Source of the DNA: CAVYXZ01 sp963772595 | GTDB taxonomy: Bacteria; Chloroflexota; Anaerolineae; Aggregatilineales; Phototrophicaceae | Assembly: GCA_963772595.1 (NCBI GenBank) | Contig: CAVYXZ010000008.1 | Span: 372,001-436,000 of the forward strand | Reading direction: 5' to 3' | DNA: 64,000 nt | Part shown: piece after piece, positions 17,586 through 25,722 of the stretch | Layout of the letters: the number at the start of each line of letters is the position of its first letter | Numbering within the stretch: the stretch's first letter is position 1 | Made by a program: the position numbers and the translations under genes | Notes under the pieces: generated by a model | What the model saw: only the letters and a program-made list of their open reading frames with translations | The model's database searches: none | Told to the model about the DNA's origin: nothing

Positions 17586-19127
17586 ATGAGGCGCTTGCTG
17601 GATACGCGCTGGAAACGCGCGCTGGGGCTGCTGCTGCTGGCCGCTTTGATCGCGCTGGGGCTGCTGCTGGCGGCCAATGCCCCGCCGCTGACAATTGATA
17701 CGACAGAGGGGGATGCCAGCATCTTCTTTCAGGCGGAGCGCGGCGCGGTGGCCTTCTCCGGCACCTGCCTCCAGGTGAACTGGCATGTCGAGAACATCCG
17801 CGAAGTCTACCTGAACAATAACCCGGTGGTGGGCGAGGGCGAGGACACGGCCTGCGTCTATGCCGGGGCGCTGCCGACGCTGCGAGTTGTGCTGCAAGAT
17901 GGCCGCGAGGTCAGCTACACGCTCGACGTGGCGATTGAGTTCGTCAGCCCACTGGCGAATTTGCTGGCACTGGGCGCGCTGATTCTGGCGGTGAGTGGGC
18001 TGTATCTGCTGGCTGCGGCACCGCTGCAATCGGCCCCTGCGCGCGCAGTCTACCGGGCTGTGCCGCCGGTCGTGTTGATGACGCTGATCACGCTGCTGCT
18101 CATTGAGTTCGGCCTGCGGACCTATTTCAGCACCGCCGGGACGCGCGAAGAACGGATCATGTACCTCTACAGCCGCGCGGAGATCCAGGCGCAGGACCCG
18201 CTGGTGCTGCCCATGCCCTATGTCAACTACATCCCCAATCCGGCGCACCCGGATCACAACAGCCTGGGCTATCGCGGGCCGGAGATCACGATTCCTAAAC
18301 CAGACGGTGTCTTCCGCATCGTCGCTATCGGCGGTTCGACCACCTACAGCACCGGCACCACGTCTGAAGAATCCTACCCAGCCCTGCTCCAGCAGGCGCT
18401 CAACGAACAGGGTTATCCCAAGGTCGAGGTCATCAACGCCGGGATGAGCGGCTATTCCTCCTGGGAATCACTGGTGAACGTGGCCTTCCGCCTGCCGGAA
18501 CTGGAACCGGATATGATCATCTGGTACGCCGCGCCTAATGACATCGTGCCGCGTGAACAGGGGTCCGAGGACTGCTACCGGGGCGATAACGCGCTGCGCG
18601 GCCTGAACGTGGCGCGCGGCCTGTGGGTCGAACGCGACGAGCCGCTGAGTCCCTTCGCGCTCTACCGCTTCATCGCCATCAACCTGGGCTGGATGCCGAA
18701 CCCGCTGAACCTCAATTCGGCCTTCGAACTGCCGGATGTGCGCTGCAATGAGGACCCACCCGGTACCACGCTCGACCAGCGGGTCGCCGCTAACCGGCCC
18801 GTCTATTACGAGCGCAACCTGCGCAACATTCTCTACATGGCGCAGGGCAACGGCGTGATTCCGATGCTCTCGACCTGGGCCTACTATGTCGATGGCGACC
18901 GCCCGGCCTACTGGCGCACGGCGGTAGATGAGGAAAATACGATTGTGCGTGATCTGGCCGCCGAGTTCGACACGCCGTTTTACGATCTGGCCGAATCTTA
19001 CCCGGTCGGCGCGGACTACTGGGAGCCGGACGGTATCCACATGATCGCCGCCGGGACTCAGGAACAGGCCGCGCAGTACGCCGCTTATCTGATCGATTCC
19101 GGTCTGCTGCCCACGCCGCCCGCTTGA
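17586..19127 (+). CDS. Membrane-anchored SGNH/GDSL-type hydrolase
   Basis: A protein of about 513 residues. An N-terminal TM helix (GLLLLAALIALGLLLA) is followed by an extracytoplasmic beta-rich segment, then two further hydrophobic stretches (about 118-175). The C-terminal SGNH hydrolase domain has the block I nucleophile in AIGGSTTYSTG, block II NAGMSGYSSWES, block III YAAPNDIV and block V PDGIHM (Asp and His of the triad). The esterase substrate is unknown; family members remove acyl groups from lipids or polysaccharides. ATG 17586 follows GGAGAGATGGGATGGCTTG; an in-frame TTG lies just before it. Confidence 0.8.
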   Translation: MRRLLDTRWKRALGLLLLAALIALGLLLAANAPPLTIDTTEGDASIFFQAERGAVAFSGTCLQVNWHVENIREVYLNNNPVVGEGEDTACVYAGALPTLRVVLQDGREVSYTLDVAIEFVSPLANLLALGALILAVSGLYLLAAAPLQSAPARAVYRAVPPVVLMTLITLLLIEFGLRTYFSTAGTREERIMYLYSRAEIQAQDPLVLPMPYVNYIPNPAHPDHNSLGYRGPEITIPKPDGVFRIVAIGGSTTYSTGTTSEESYPALLQQALNEQGYPKVEVINAGMSGYSSWESLVNVAFRLPELEPDMIIWYAAPNDIVPREQGSEDCYRGDNALRGLNVARGLWVERDEPLSPFALYRFIAINLGWMPNPLNLNSAFELPDVRCNEDPPGTTLDQRVAANRPVYYERNLRNILYMAQGNGVIPMLSTWAYYVDGDRPAYWRTAVDEENTIVRDLAAEFDTPFYDLAESYPVGADYWEPDGIHMIAAGTQEQAAQYAAYLIDSGLLPTPPA

Positions 19128-19182
19128 CGCTCCTGGATCCCGGTGTATGCTCAAAATGTAGCGCGGCGCATCCAGGACCTCC

Positions 19183-21199
19183 ATGACCGAACAACCGACA
19201 CTCGATTATGCCCAGGTCGTCATCGTACCGGTGGCGAACCCGGCGACAGCACAGCATCTGCTCCGGCTGGGGCTGGCCCTGGCTGAACCTGAAAAAGGCC
19301 GCGTCATCGCCCTGGTGATTTCGCTGGGCGATGCCGAACGTGAGGCGACTTCGATTGACCAGATCGAGCCGATTTGCGACTCGCTGGTCGTCGAGGGACA
19401 CCCGGTCGAACTACAAATTGCACAGCGCGCCGGGTGTGGCACGCGGCATTCTGGATGCGGTGCGTGAGGAAAATGCCGACCTGGTGGTGCTGGGCCTCAA
19501 CAAGCCGGATCACGGGCAGGTGATTATCGGCGCGATCCCGGAAAGCATCGCCGCGACGGCCCCCTGTGACGTGTTGATCTACCGCACCGGCCTCGTGCCG
19601 GAATTCAAGCGCATCGTCGTCCCGGCCAACGGCACCGAGCATTCCCGCATCGCCACGCGCGTCGGGATCGCCCTGGGCCAGGGCTATGAGGTCCCGGTCG
19701 AGGCCATGTTCGTCCAGGACAGCGGCAGCGAGGCCTGGCGCGGCTACGGGCGACTGGCGGCGGCGCTGGCCGATATCCCCGGTGCGCAGCGTGTCAAGCG
19801 CACGGTCGTTTCGGCAGCGGACCCCGTGCGTGGGATTCTGGCGCGCGTCACCGAACAGGACCTGCTGGTGCTGGGTTATTCCAAGCGCAGCGAGTTACAG
19901 CGCTGGCTTTATGGCGATTTTTCGCGCGAGCTGCTGAACCGCGCGCCGGGGCCGGTGATCCTGACCTCACGCTCGGATGAGGAAGAGGCGAAACACTTCG
20001 CCCTTCTGGGGCGGCTGCTGCGCTGGACCCGCCCGACTCTGACGCGCGTCGAACAGGAAGACCTGGTGCGGCAGGCGCGTGAGATGGGGACGGCCAGCCT
20101 GGACTACACGGTGCTGATTATCGTCTCGGCGGTATTGGCTTCCTTCGGCCTGCTGACCAACAGCGGCGCGGTCATTATTGGGGCGATGCTGGTGGCCCCG
20201 CTGATGACACCGCTGATCGCCTTTGCGATTGGTATGACATCGGGGCAGTTGATACTGATGCGCCGCTCGGCCCTCAGCATGGTGCAGGGCTTCGTCCTGG
20301 CTTTTGCGATTGCGCTGGTGATCGGCCTCATCAGTACTTCGACCATCGTCACTTCGGAGATGGCCGGGCGCGGCAATCCGACTGTGCTGGATATGGGCGT
20401 CGCGCTGGCGTCGGGGGTCATCGGGGCCTATGCGACGGCCCGCAAGGAGATTCCCTCCGCCCTGGCCGGGGTTGCGATTGCCGCCGCTTTGATGCCGCCG
20501 GTCTGTACGATTGCGCTGGGGGTGGCCTATGGCAATATTGCGCTGGCACGCGGGGCGACGCTGCTGTTCAGCGCCAACATCGTCTCGATCATGTTGGCCG
20601 CCTGGGGAGTCTTTTTCTGGCTGGGGCTGCGGCCCGAAGCGCAGACGCAAGCGCGTGTGCGGCCCATTATCTCCGGCCTGCTGGTCGCCATCTTCGCCCT
20701 GATTACCGCGATCTTCCTGCTGCGCGACGTCAACCCGAAATGGGGGCATCGAGCGCCAACTGCGGGATAGCTTTGAGCGCGACGAACTGGTCGATTTTGA
20801 AGTGCGCCGCAGCGACCCACTTCAGGTGATTGCGACGGTGCGCCGCCCGGCACAGCGGCTGGACGATAACAGCGAGGTGATCCGTGCCCGCGATGCTCTC
20901 CAGGAAGCGTTGGGCCAGAGCGGTCGAACTCGACGTGGTGATCGAACCCTACTACAGTGCCGATCAGATTCTGATCCAGCAGGTCATCAACGCGCAGTTG
21001 GGGAAGGTCCAGATCAGCCCGATTCAGCCTGCCGATCCGCAAGACATCACCATTGAACTGCCCGCCGGACATCCCGGTTTACAGCGCCGCAGGCCTCGAC
21101 GCTGCCCAGACGGCCCTGAGCGCTGCATTGGGCAGGCAGGCGATTCTGCACGTGGCCGGGCAAGATACGGCAGAAGCCACCCCAGAAGCCACCCCCTGA
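19183..21199 (+). CDS. USP-USP-DUF389 fused membrane protein (several frameshifts)
   Basis: Corrected length is about 670 residues. The N-terminal half comprises two universal-stress-protein folds; visible pieces are YAQVVIVPVANPATAQHLLR, NADLVVLGLNKPDH, RIVVPANGTEHSRIATRVGI and LLVLGYSKRSELQRWLYGDF. The second half is a DUF389 (TIGR00341-type) hydrophobic domain with LLTNSGAVIIGAMLVAPLMT and ALMPPVCTIALGVAYGNIAL. A soluble C-terminal domain follows (LVDFEVRRSDPLQVIATVRR to DVVIEPYYSADQILIQQVIN). Frame changes are needed near 19430, 20743, 20922 and 21066, with the final frame ending in ATPEATP and stop at 21197-21199. The transported or sensed substrate is unknown. A stand-alone UspA gene follows. 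Confidence 0.82.
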
Positions 21200-21321
21200 C
21201 GCGCCGAATGTGACATCTATCCGTTCTAAACCCCTTGTTATCCAGATGCCTCCGCGCCGCTAAGGCCCTAGACTGTAGATAAACTTGGACATCGACGGCA
21301 GTTCTGACGGAGGTGTAGATC

Positions 21322-21768
21322 ATGTATCAGAACATCCTTGTTCCCTTAGACGGATCGGCACGCGCCGAAGCAATCCTCCCTCATGTAATTGAGCTTTCCC
21401 ATCGGGTCGGTGCTGAACTGGTCCTGCTTCAGGTGATTGATCCGAGTGCTAGCGCCGCCGGTTTGGATGGGCTGGCGCTGGACGTGCTGCGGGAGATGAT
21501 TGACGAGGAGGCCAAAGCGGCTCAGCAGTATCTCGAGGCCAAGTGCAATGAACTGGCTCAGCAAAACGTCAAGGCGACATCGGTGGTGCGCTATGGCTCG
21601 GTGGTGTCAACCATCATCGAAACGGCGGAGGACACACAGGTCGATCTGATCGCCATTGCCAGTCATGGCCGCACCGGGCTGGCGCGGCTGTTTTACGGCA
21701 GCGTGGCGGCGGGCGTTTTGCAGCGGGTGGACCGGCCTCTGCTCATCATCCGGGCGCAGGGGCACTAA
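21322..21768 (+). CDS. Universal stress protein UspA family
   Basis: A single USP domain of 148 residues, full length. It begins MYQNILVPLDGSARAEAIL and has the ATP-binding-type motif SHGRTGLARLFYGSVAAGVL (G-2x-G-9x-G-S) near the C-terminus, then RPLLIIR. This places it in the ATP-binding class of USPs. These cytoplasmic proteins act in stress survival, usually as dimers. GGAGG precedes ATG 21322. The stop overlaps the convergent sugar-dehydrogenase gene by 4 nt. It lies directly after the USP-DUF389 gene, suggesting a shared function. Confidence 0.93.
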   Translation: MYQNILVPLDGSARAEAILPHVIELSHRVGAELVLLQVIDPSASAAGLDGLALDVLREMIDEEAKAAQQYLEAKCNELAQQNVKATSVVRYGSVVSTIIETAEDTQVDLIAIASHGRTGLARLFYGSVAAGVLQRVDRPLLIIRAQGH

Positions 21769-23174
21769 CCCACGTAGCGCACCCGCCAGATGTGGCCGTA
21801 GATGAAATCGGCCACCACCAGCGACCCATCCGGCGCGACGGTGAGGTCCACCGGGCGGATCAGGCCGGTGACGAAAGCTTCGCCGACCGGGGCCTCGCCG
21901 CTGGCCGCCGCCTGGGCCAGCACAATCGGCGGATAGACCAGCACGCGCTGGCCTTCCTCGCCGCCGTTCCACAGCGCCACAAAGACCGCATCGAAGAGAT
22001 TAGCGGGGAACTGGCTGCCGGTGTAGACCGCCAGGCCGCGCGGGGCGCTGTAGGCCGGGTAGCTCACCAGGTCCGGCGCGATTTCGACGTCTGAGGGGCG
22101 CGGCGGGCAGGCGTCACAGCCGCGTGTACGCCAGTAGGGCCAGCCGTAATGATCGCCCGGCGTGATCGCCAGCAGGCGGTCGCCAATGCCGCTCACCAGG
22201 CCCTGATCGGTGGCGTAGAACTGCCCCTGCGAGTTAAAGCCCAGGTCATAGGGATCGCGCAGGCCCTGGGCATAGACCTCGATCTCGCCGGTATGCGGTT
22301 GAATGCGCAGAATCGACGCTTCGTAAGGCTGAAGCGGGGCGTATTCGTCACGCTTAGACGATTCGTCGTGGTCGGTTACGGCGGCCACCGCCAGATACAG
22401 ATAGCCATCCGGGCCGAAGATCAGGCCGTTGGGCTGGTTGTCGATCTGCTGGAAGCAGCAGGGCAGGTCGTCGATCACCGCTTCAGGAGCCTCGCCCGGC
22501 AGAATGCGCCACAGCACGCCCCCGTTCATCGGTGTCCGGCGGCTGCTCAGGTAGAGCACGGAGGTTCCCGGCTGGAAGGCCAGGCCCACCGGCGAGTAGA
22601 AATCCCCGGCGTAGCGCGTGGTTGTGCCGTCCGCTGCCATGGCGTAAACCGCGCCGGAACGGGTCGCGCCGTTTTCCAACACGGTCGCATAGAGGCGACC
22701 ATCCGGCCCGTAGACGATCTGCATCGGCTGGCCGGGGAACTGGCCGAGGTGTTCCAACTGGTAGCCCGGCGGCACGCGAATGCGCTCCATAAAACCTGCC
22801 AGATCGTCCTCGCAGGGGAAATCGTCGCAGCTCCAGCCTGCTGTCGCGGCCAGACCGGCAGGCTCCAGTAGCTCGGCACGCGGCGCAGACCTTGATGACG
22901 GTGGCGTGAGCGTCAGCAAAGCGGTCGTGGGCGTTAACGTGGGCGAGGGCGTGGTCGTCGGCGTGGGGGTACGCGTGGGCGTCAGGCTGGGTGTGATGCT
23001 TGGCGTCAGGCTGGGTGTGATGGTCGGCGTCAGCGTGAAAGTCGGCGTAGGGCTGTAGATGGGGGCACCCGCGCCCACCTGGGTCGGCGCGACAGTGGCA
23101 CGGAAGGAGGCAGGCGGCTCGGCACAGGCGCTCAGCAGCAGCAGCGCCAGAAGAAATCGCAATCGGTAAATCAA
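21765..23174 (-). CDS. PQQ-dependent sugar dehydrogenase-type beta-propeller lipoprotein
   Basis: A 469-residue secreted lipoprotein. The lipobox LLLSAC (Cys at about residue 17) ends the signal peptide. A Thr/Pro-rich linker (about 45-95) is made of TPS/TPT units. The main domain is a six-bladed propeller of the soluble glucose/sorbosone dehydrogenase family: VPPGYQLEHLGQFPGQPMQI, YGPDGRLYATV, NQPNGLIFGPDGYLYLAV, GLRDPYDLGFNSQGQFYATD, GDHYGWPYW and LTVAPDGSLVVADF are family signatures. Known members oxidise sugars with PQQ outside the membrane; the substrate here is unknown. An AT-rich divergent intergenic region lies upstream. Confidence 0.87.
   Translation of the reverse strand: MIYRLRFLLALLLLSACAEPPASFRATVAPTQVGAGAPIYSPTPTFTLTPTITPSLTPSITPSLTPTRTPTPTTTPSPTLTPTTALLTLTPPSSRSAPRAELLEPAGLAATAGWSCDDFPCEDDLAGFMERIRVPPGYQLEHLGQFPGQPMQIVYGPDGRLYATVLENGATRSGAVYAMAADGTTTRYAGDFYSPVGLAFQPGTSVLYLSSRRTPMNGGVLWRILPGEAPEAVIDDLPCCFQQIDNQPNGLIFGPDGYLYLAVAAVTDHDESSKRDEYAPLQPYEASILRIQPHTGEIEVYAQGLRDPYDLGFNSQGQFYATDQGLVSGIGDRLLAITPGDHYGWPYWRTRGCDACPPRPSDVEIAPDLVSYPAYSAPRGLAVYTGSQFPANLFDAVFVALWNGGEEGQRVLVYPPIVLAQAAASGEAPVGEAFVTGLIRPVDLTVAPDGSLVVADFIYGHIWRVRYVG
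22913..23055. repeat. Coding tandem repeat of the Thr/Pro linker
   Basis: A degenerate hexa- to dodecanucleotide array on the minus strand encoding (T-P-S/T-x)n. Units such as GGCGTCAGGCTGGGTGTGAT recur. It is coding low complexity, not CRISPR. Confidence 0.6.
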
Positions 23175-23235
23175 GGGACTCGTATACTCGGTTTTTACGA
23201 AATTGATTTAGAATTATACCTAAGTCCTGTGGAAT

Positions 23236-23264
23236 TTCACGACCGCAGCATATTATGCTATAAA
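23236..23264 (+). promoter_or_regulatory. Candidate promoter of the FHA gene
   Basis: TTCACG, 17 nt, TATAAA (23259-23264) in an AT-rich divergent intergenic region, 38 nt before ATG 23303. Confidence 0.35.
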
Positions 23265-23302
23265 TATGTTTAGTACCGCTAAAGTAATGAGATGCTTGAA
23301 TT

Positions 23303-23815
23303 ATGAATGAATGTCCCCACTGCCACCATCAGAATCGACCGGGTGAACTGCTGTGCGCGAACTGTCATCAGCCGCTGACGGCGGAATTGACCAGCCGGAC
23401 GCGCACGCTGCAAGTGGAGACGTCGGGCAAAGCGACTCAAGAAGGAGTCCGGCCTGACCGGCAGACGATAGAATCCGATAACGCGGTGCTGCTCTACGTC
23501 TCTGGCGAGAAAACCCCGGTGCGGTTGGAGGCCTGGGGGCAGACCATTCTGGGGCGCATCCACCAGGAGAACCCCAGACGCCCGGATGTCGATCTCAACG
23601 CCTTCAGGGCCTACGAGAAGGGCGTTTCCTGCATTCACGCGGCCATCCACCGCGAAGCCAGCGGCATCGCCATCGAGGACCTGGGCAGCACCAACGGGAC
23701 CTATCTGAATTCCGAACGTCTCGCCCCCCACCAGCGCCAGGACCTGAACAACGGCGATGAGATCCGCCTGGGCAACCTCTTTGTGCGCGTCTACTTCTCC
23801 GGGTCGCAAGCCTGA
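23303..23815 (+). CDS. Zinc-ribbon FHA-domain protein
   Basis: 170 residues. The N-terminal zinc ribbon is CPHCHHQNRPGELLCANCHQ (C-x2-C...C-x2-C). A linker follows, then an FHA domain (about 75-165) with WGQTILGR, VSCIHAAIHRE and LGSTNGTYLNSERL, matching the GR, S-x-x-H and N-G consensus that binds phosphothreonine. It is cytoplasmic and probably an adaptor in Ser/Thr kinase signalling; the kinase-like protein at 25.7-30.0 kb is a possible partner, which is inference. GTG of the membrane-zincin gene starts 3 nt after its stop, indicating co-translation. Confidence 0.9.
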   Translation: MNECPHCHHQNRPGELLCANCHQPLTAELTSRTRTLQVETSGKATQEGVRPDRQTIESDNAVLLYVSGEKTPVRLEAWGQTILGRIHQENPRRPDVDLNAFRAYEKGVSCIHAAIHREASGIAIEDLGSTNGTYLNSERLAPHQRQDLNNGDEIRLGNLFVRVYFSGSQA

Positions 23816-23817
23816 CC

Positions 23818-24405
23818 GTGCCAGAGCCGATCACCACGCTGCCAGATCATTATCAGGAAGTCAAACATCTCGTCGCCACCACGCCGAAGACCCTCTTCTG
23901 GTTGAACGTCGCCTCGCTGGTGCCGCTGGGGCTGGCACTGCTGCTGCTGAGCCGCTGGTCGAGCATTATTCAGAGCCTGCGCGGGCCGTACAACACCGTC
24001 TTCAGCGAGACTTTCCACTGGCTGCCAGGGCTGCTCCTGGTGTTAATCGTGACCTTCGGTGGTCATGAAGCAGCGCACGGCCTGGCGATTCGCCTGACCG
24101 GGCACCGGCCTCGTTTTGGCATGAAGCTGGATAAAGGTGTCTTCTACGCTACAGCGGATGGCGCTTACTTCCGGCGCAATGAGTTCCTGATGATCGCGCT
24201 CGCGCCGTTGGGGCTGCTGACGGTGTTGGGGCTGCTGTTGATGATGCTGCTGCCGGATGGGTTAGCCTATTACGTGGGCCTAGTCGTGGCGCTCAATGCT
24301 GCCGGGGCGATTGGCGACCTGTGGATGAGTGCCGAAGTCCTTCGCTATTCCCCGGACTGTCTCGTGAAGGATGAGGCCGATAGTATTCGCATTTATGTAG
24401 CGTGA
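23818..24405 (+). CDS. Membrane zincin-like protein (DUF3267 type)
   Basis: 195 residues with four or five hydrophobic helices. A zinc-protease-like motif HEAAHGLAIRLTGHRPRFG (H-E-x-x-H) lies at the end of TM2, and GAIGDLWMSAEVLRYSPDCL toward the C-terminus resembles the second DUF3267/M50-like element (Asp ligand). It is probably a putative intramembrane metallopeptidase; activity is unproven. The start is GTG 23818, two nt after the FHA gene stop, so the two genes form an operon. It is convergent with the REC-kinase gene, and a 57-nt gap without a clear terminator separates them. Confidence 0.75.
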   Translation: MPEPITTLPDHYQEVKHLVATTPKTLFWLNVASLVPLGLALLLLSRWSSIIQSLRGPYNTVFSETFHWLPGLLLVLIVTFGGHEAAHGLAIRLTGHRPRFGMKLDKGVFYATADGAYFRRNEFLMIALAPLGLLTVLGLLLMMLLPDGLAYYVGLVVALNAAGAIGDLWMSAEVLRYSPDCLVKDEADSIRIYVA

Positions 24406-24462
24406 ACGCTGAATCAGCTCGACGCAGGCTATAAAGATATTCATGTTGGAGTCTCGTGGGGG

Positions 24463-25590
24463 CTAGGCGATCTCGGCGATCCGCATCGGGCTGGTTTGTG
24501 CTGGCAGTTCGAACCAGAAGATGGACCCACCTTCCGGCGGGAATTCGGCCCCGACCGTGCCGCCTTGAAGCTCGACCAACTGGCTGACGATCCACAGACC
24601 CAGGCCGGTGCGTCCCTCGCCATCGGTCGGCTTGGTGCTAAGCTTGCTGAACTCGCTGAACAGCAGCGCGCGTTCTTCAACCGGGATGCCCGGCCCTTGA
24701 TCGCGTACCAGGACGCGCACCGTCGTCTCGCTGGGTTCGGTCCAGATGCTGACCTGCGTGCCGAAGGGGCTGTATTTGATGGCATTGCTGAGGTAATTGC
24801 TGACAATCTGGGTGAAGCGCTGCGGGTCGGCAGCGATGACACCGGCACTGTCCAGCACGGACAGATTGATGTCTTTCTTCTCGGCGCTCATGTTGTACTG
24901 GTAGATCACATCCCACAGGGCATCTTCGATCACGAGCGGCTCGATGTGCAGGTCCAGCGCATGGCTCTGCAGGGCCGCATTGTCCAGAAAATCGTGAATG
25001 ATGTCGTTCATCGCCCTCAGCGAAAGCTCGATGTTCTCCAGCAGAACATTGGCTTCCGGGTCTGCGCCGAACATCTCGCGCAGCACGTACTGCGCCAGGC
25101 GAATGTTGTTCATCGGGTTTTTGAGATCGTGCGAGGCCATGTGGAAGAAGCGGTCGCGCATACTTTGCACGCGCTCCAGTTCCTCAATCGCCTGCTTCTG
25201 CTCATCCATCAGGCGTTTGAGCGTCAGCTGCGTGTGGATGCGCGCCAGGGCCAGCTTGCGGTCAAAGGGCTTGGTGATGTAATCGCTCGCGCCCAGTTCC
25301 AGGCCGCGCACCACATCACGGGTATCCGACATGCCGCTGACCAGGATCACCGGCGTATCCTCAATGGCTTCGGTCTGGCGCACGTAGGCCAGCAGGTCCA
25401 TGCCGCTGACGACCGGCATCTGAATGTCGGTCACGATTAAATCGAAGTGCTGCTCGTGCAGAATTTCCAGGGCCGCCGGGCCGCTTTCTTCACAGGTAAC
25501 GTGGTAGAAGGGAATCAGCGCATGTTCCAGATAAGTCAGGATCATCGGGTCGTCGTCTACAACGAAAATGTGAGCGGGTTGGTCTGACAT
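24463..25590 (-). CDS. REC-HisKA-HATPase hybrid sensor kinase
   Basis: A soluble 375-residue protein with the same architecture as the one at 9276. The receiver has FVVDDDPM, phospho-acceptor in LIVTDIQMPVVSGMD, and YITKPFD. A coiled coil (about 120-150) is followed by HisKA ASHDLKNPMNNIRLAQYVL and HATPase_c IVSNYLSNAIKYSPFG, RDQGPGIPVEER and GRTGLGLWIVSQL. There is no TM segment. It lacks a neighbouring regulator, so output must be through phosphotransfer or protein contact. Unlike the 9276 copy, its base composition matches the neighbours. An AT-rich 130-nt region lies upstream. Confidence 0.92.
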   Translation of the reverse strand: MSDQPAHIFVVDDDPMILTYLEHALIPFYHVTCEESGPAALEILHEQHFDLIVTDIQMPVVSGMDLLAYVRQTEAIEDTPVILVSGMSDTRDVVRGLELGASDYITKPFDRKLALARIHTQLTLKRLMDEQKQAIEELERVQSMRDRFFHMASHDLKNPMNNIRLAQYVLREMFGADPEANVLLENIELSLRAMNDIIHDFLDNAALQSHALDLHIEPLVIEDALWDVIYQYNMSAEKKDINLSVLDSAGVIAADPQRFTQIVSNYLSNAIKYSPFGTQVSIWTEPSETTVRVLVRDQGPGIPVEERALLFSEFSKLSTKPTDGEGRTGLGLWIVSQLVELQGGTVGAEFPPEGGSIFWFELPAQTSPMRIAEIA

Positions 25591-25630
25591 GGCGGTTCCA
25601 CATTCTATTTATGTTGATCGCTATGCCATG

Positions 25631-25659
25631 ATAATAACGAATAATTGAGATAAAGTAAA
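25631..25659 (-). promoter_or_regulatory. Candidate promoter of the REC-kinase gene at 24463-25590
   Basis: On the minus strand, TTTACT, 17 nt, TATTAT (-10 at 25631-25636) in a markedly AT-rich intergenic stretch, about 40 nt before the start. Confidence 0.45.
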
Positions 25660-25722
25660 CAACTTTTTGTAAAGATTAAGATAATTAATTGTGAAAATGA
25701 CCCTAATGTCCTATCCGGGCGC

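Noticed and set aside
22913..23055. Tandem repeat considered as CRISPR or satellite
   Set aside because: Units are variable, have no spacers, and encode Thr/Pro stalk in frame.
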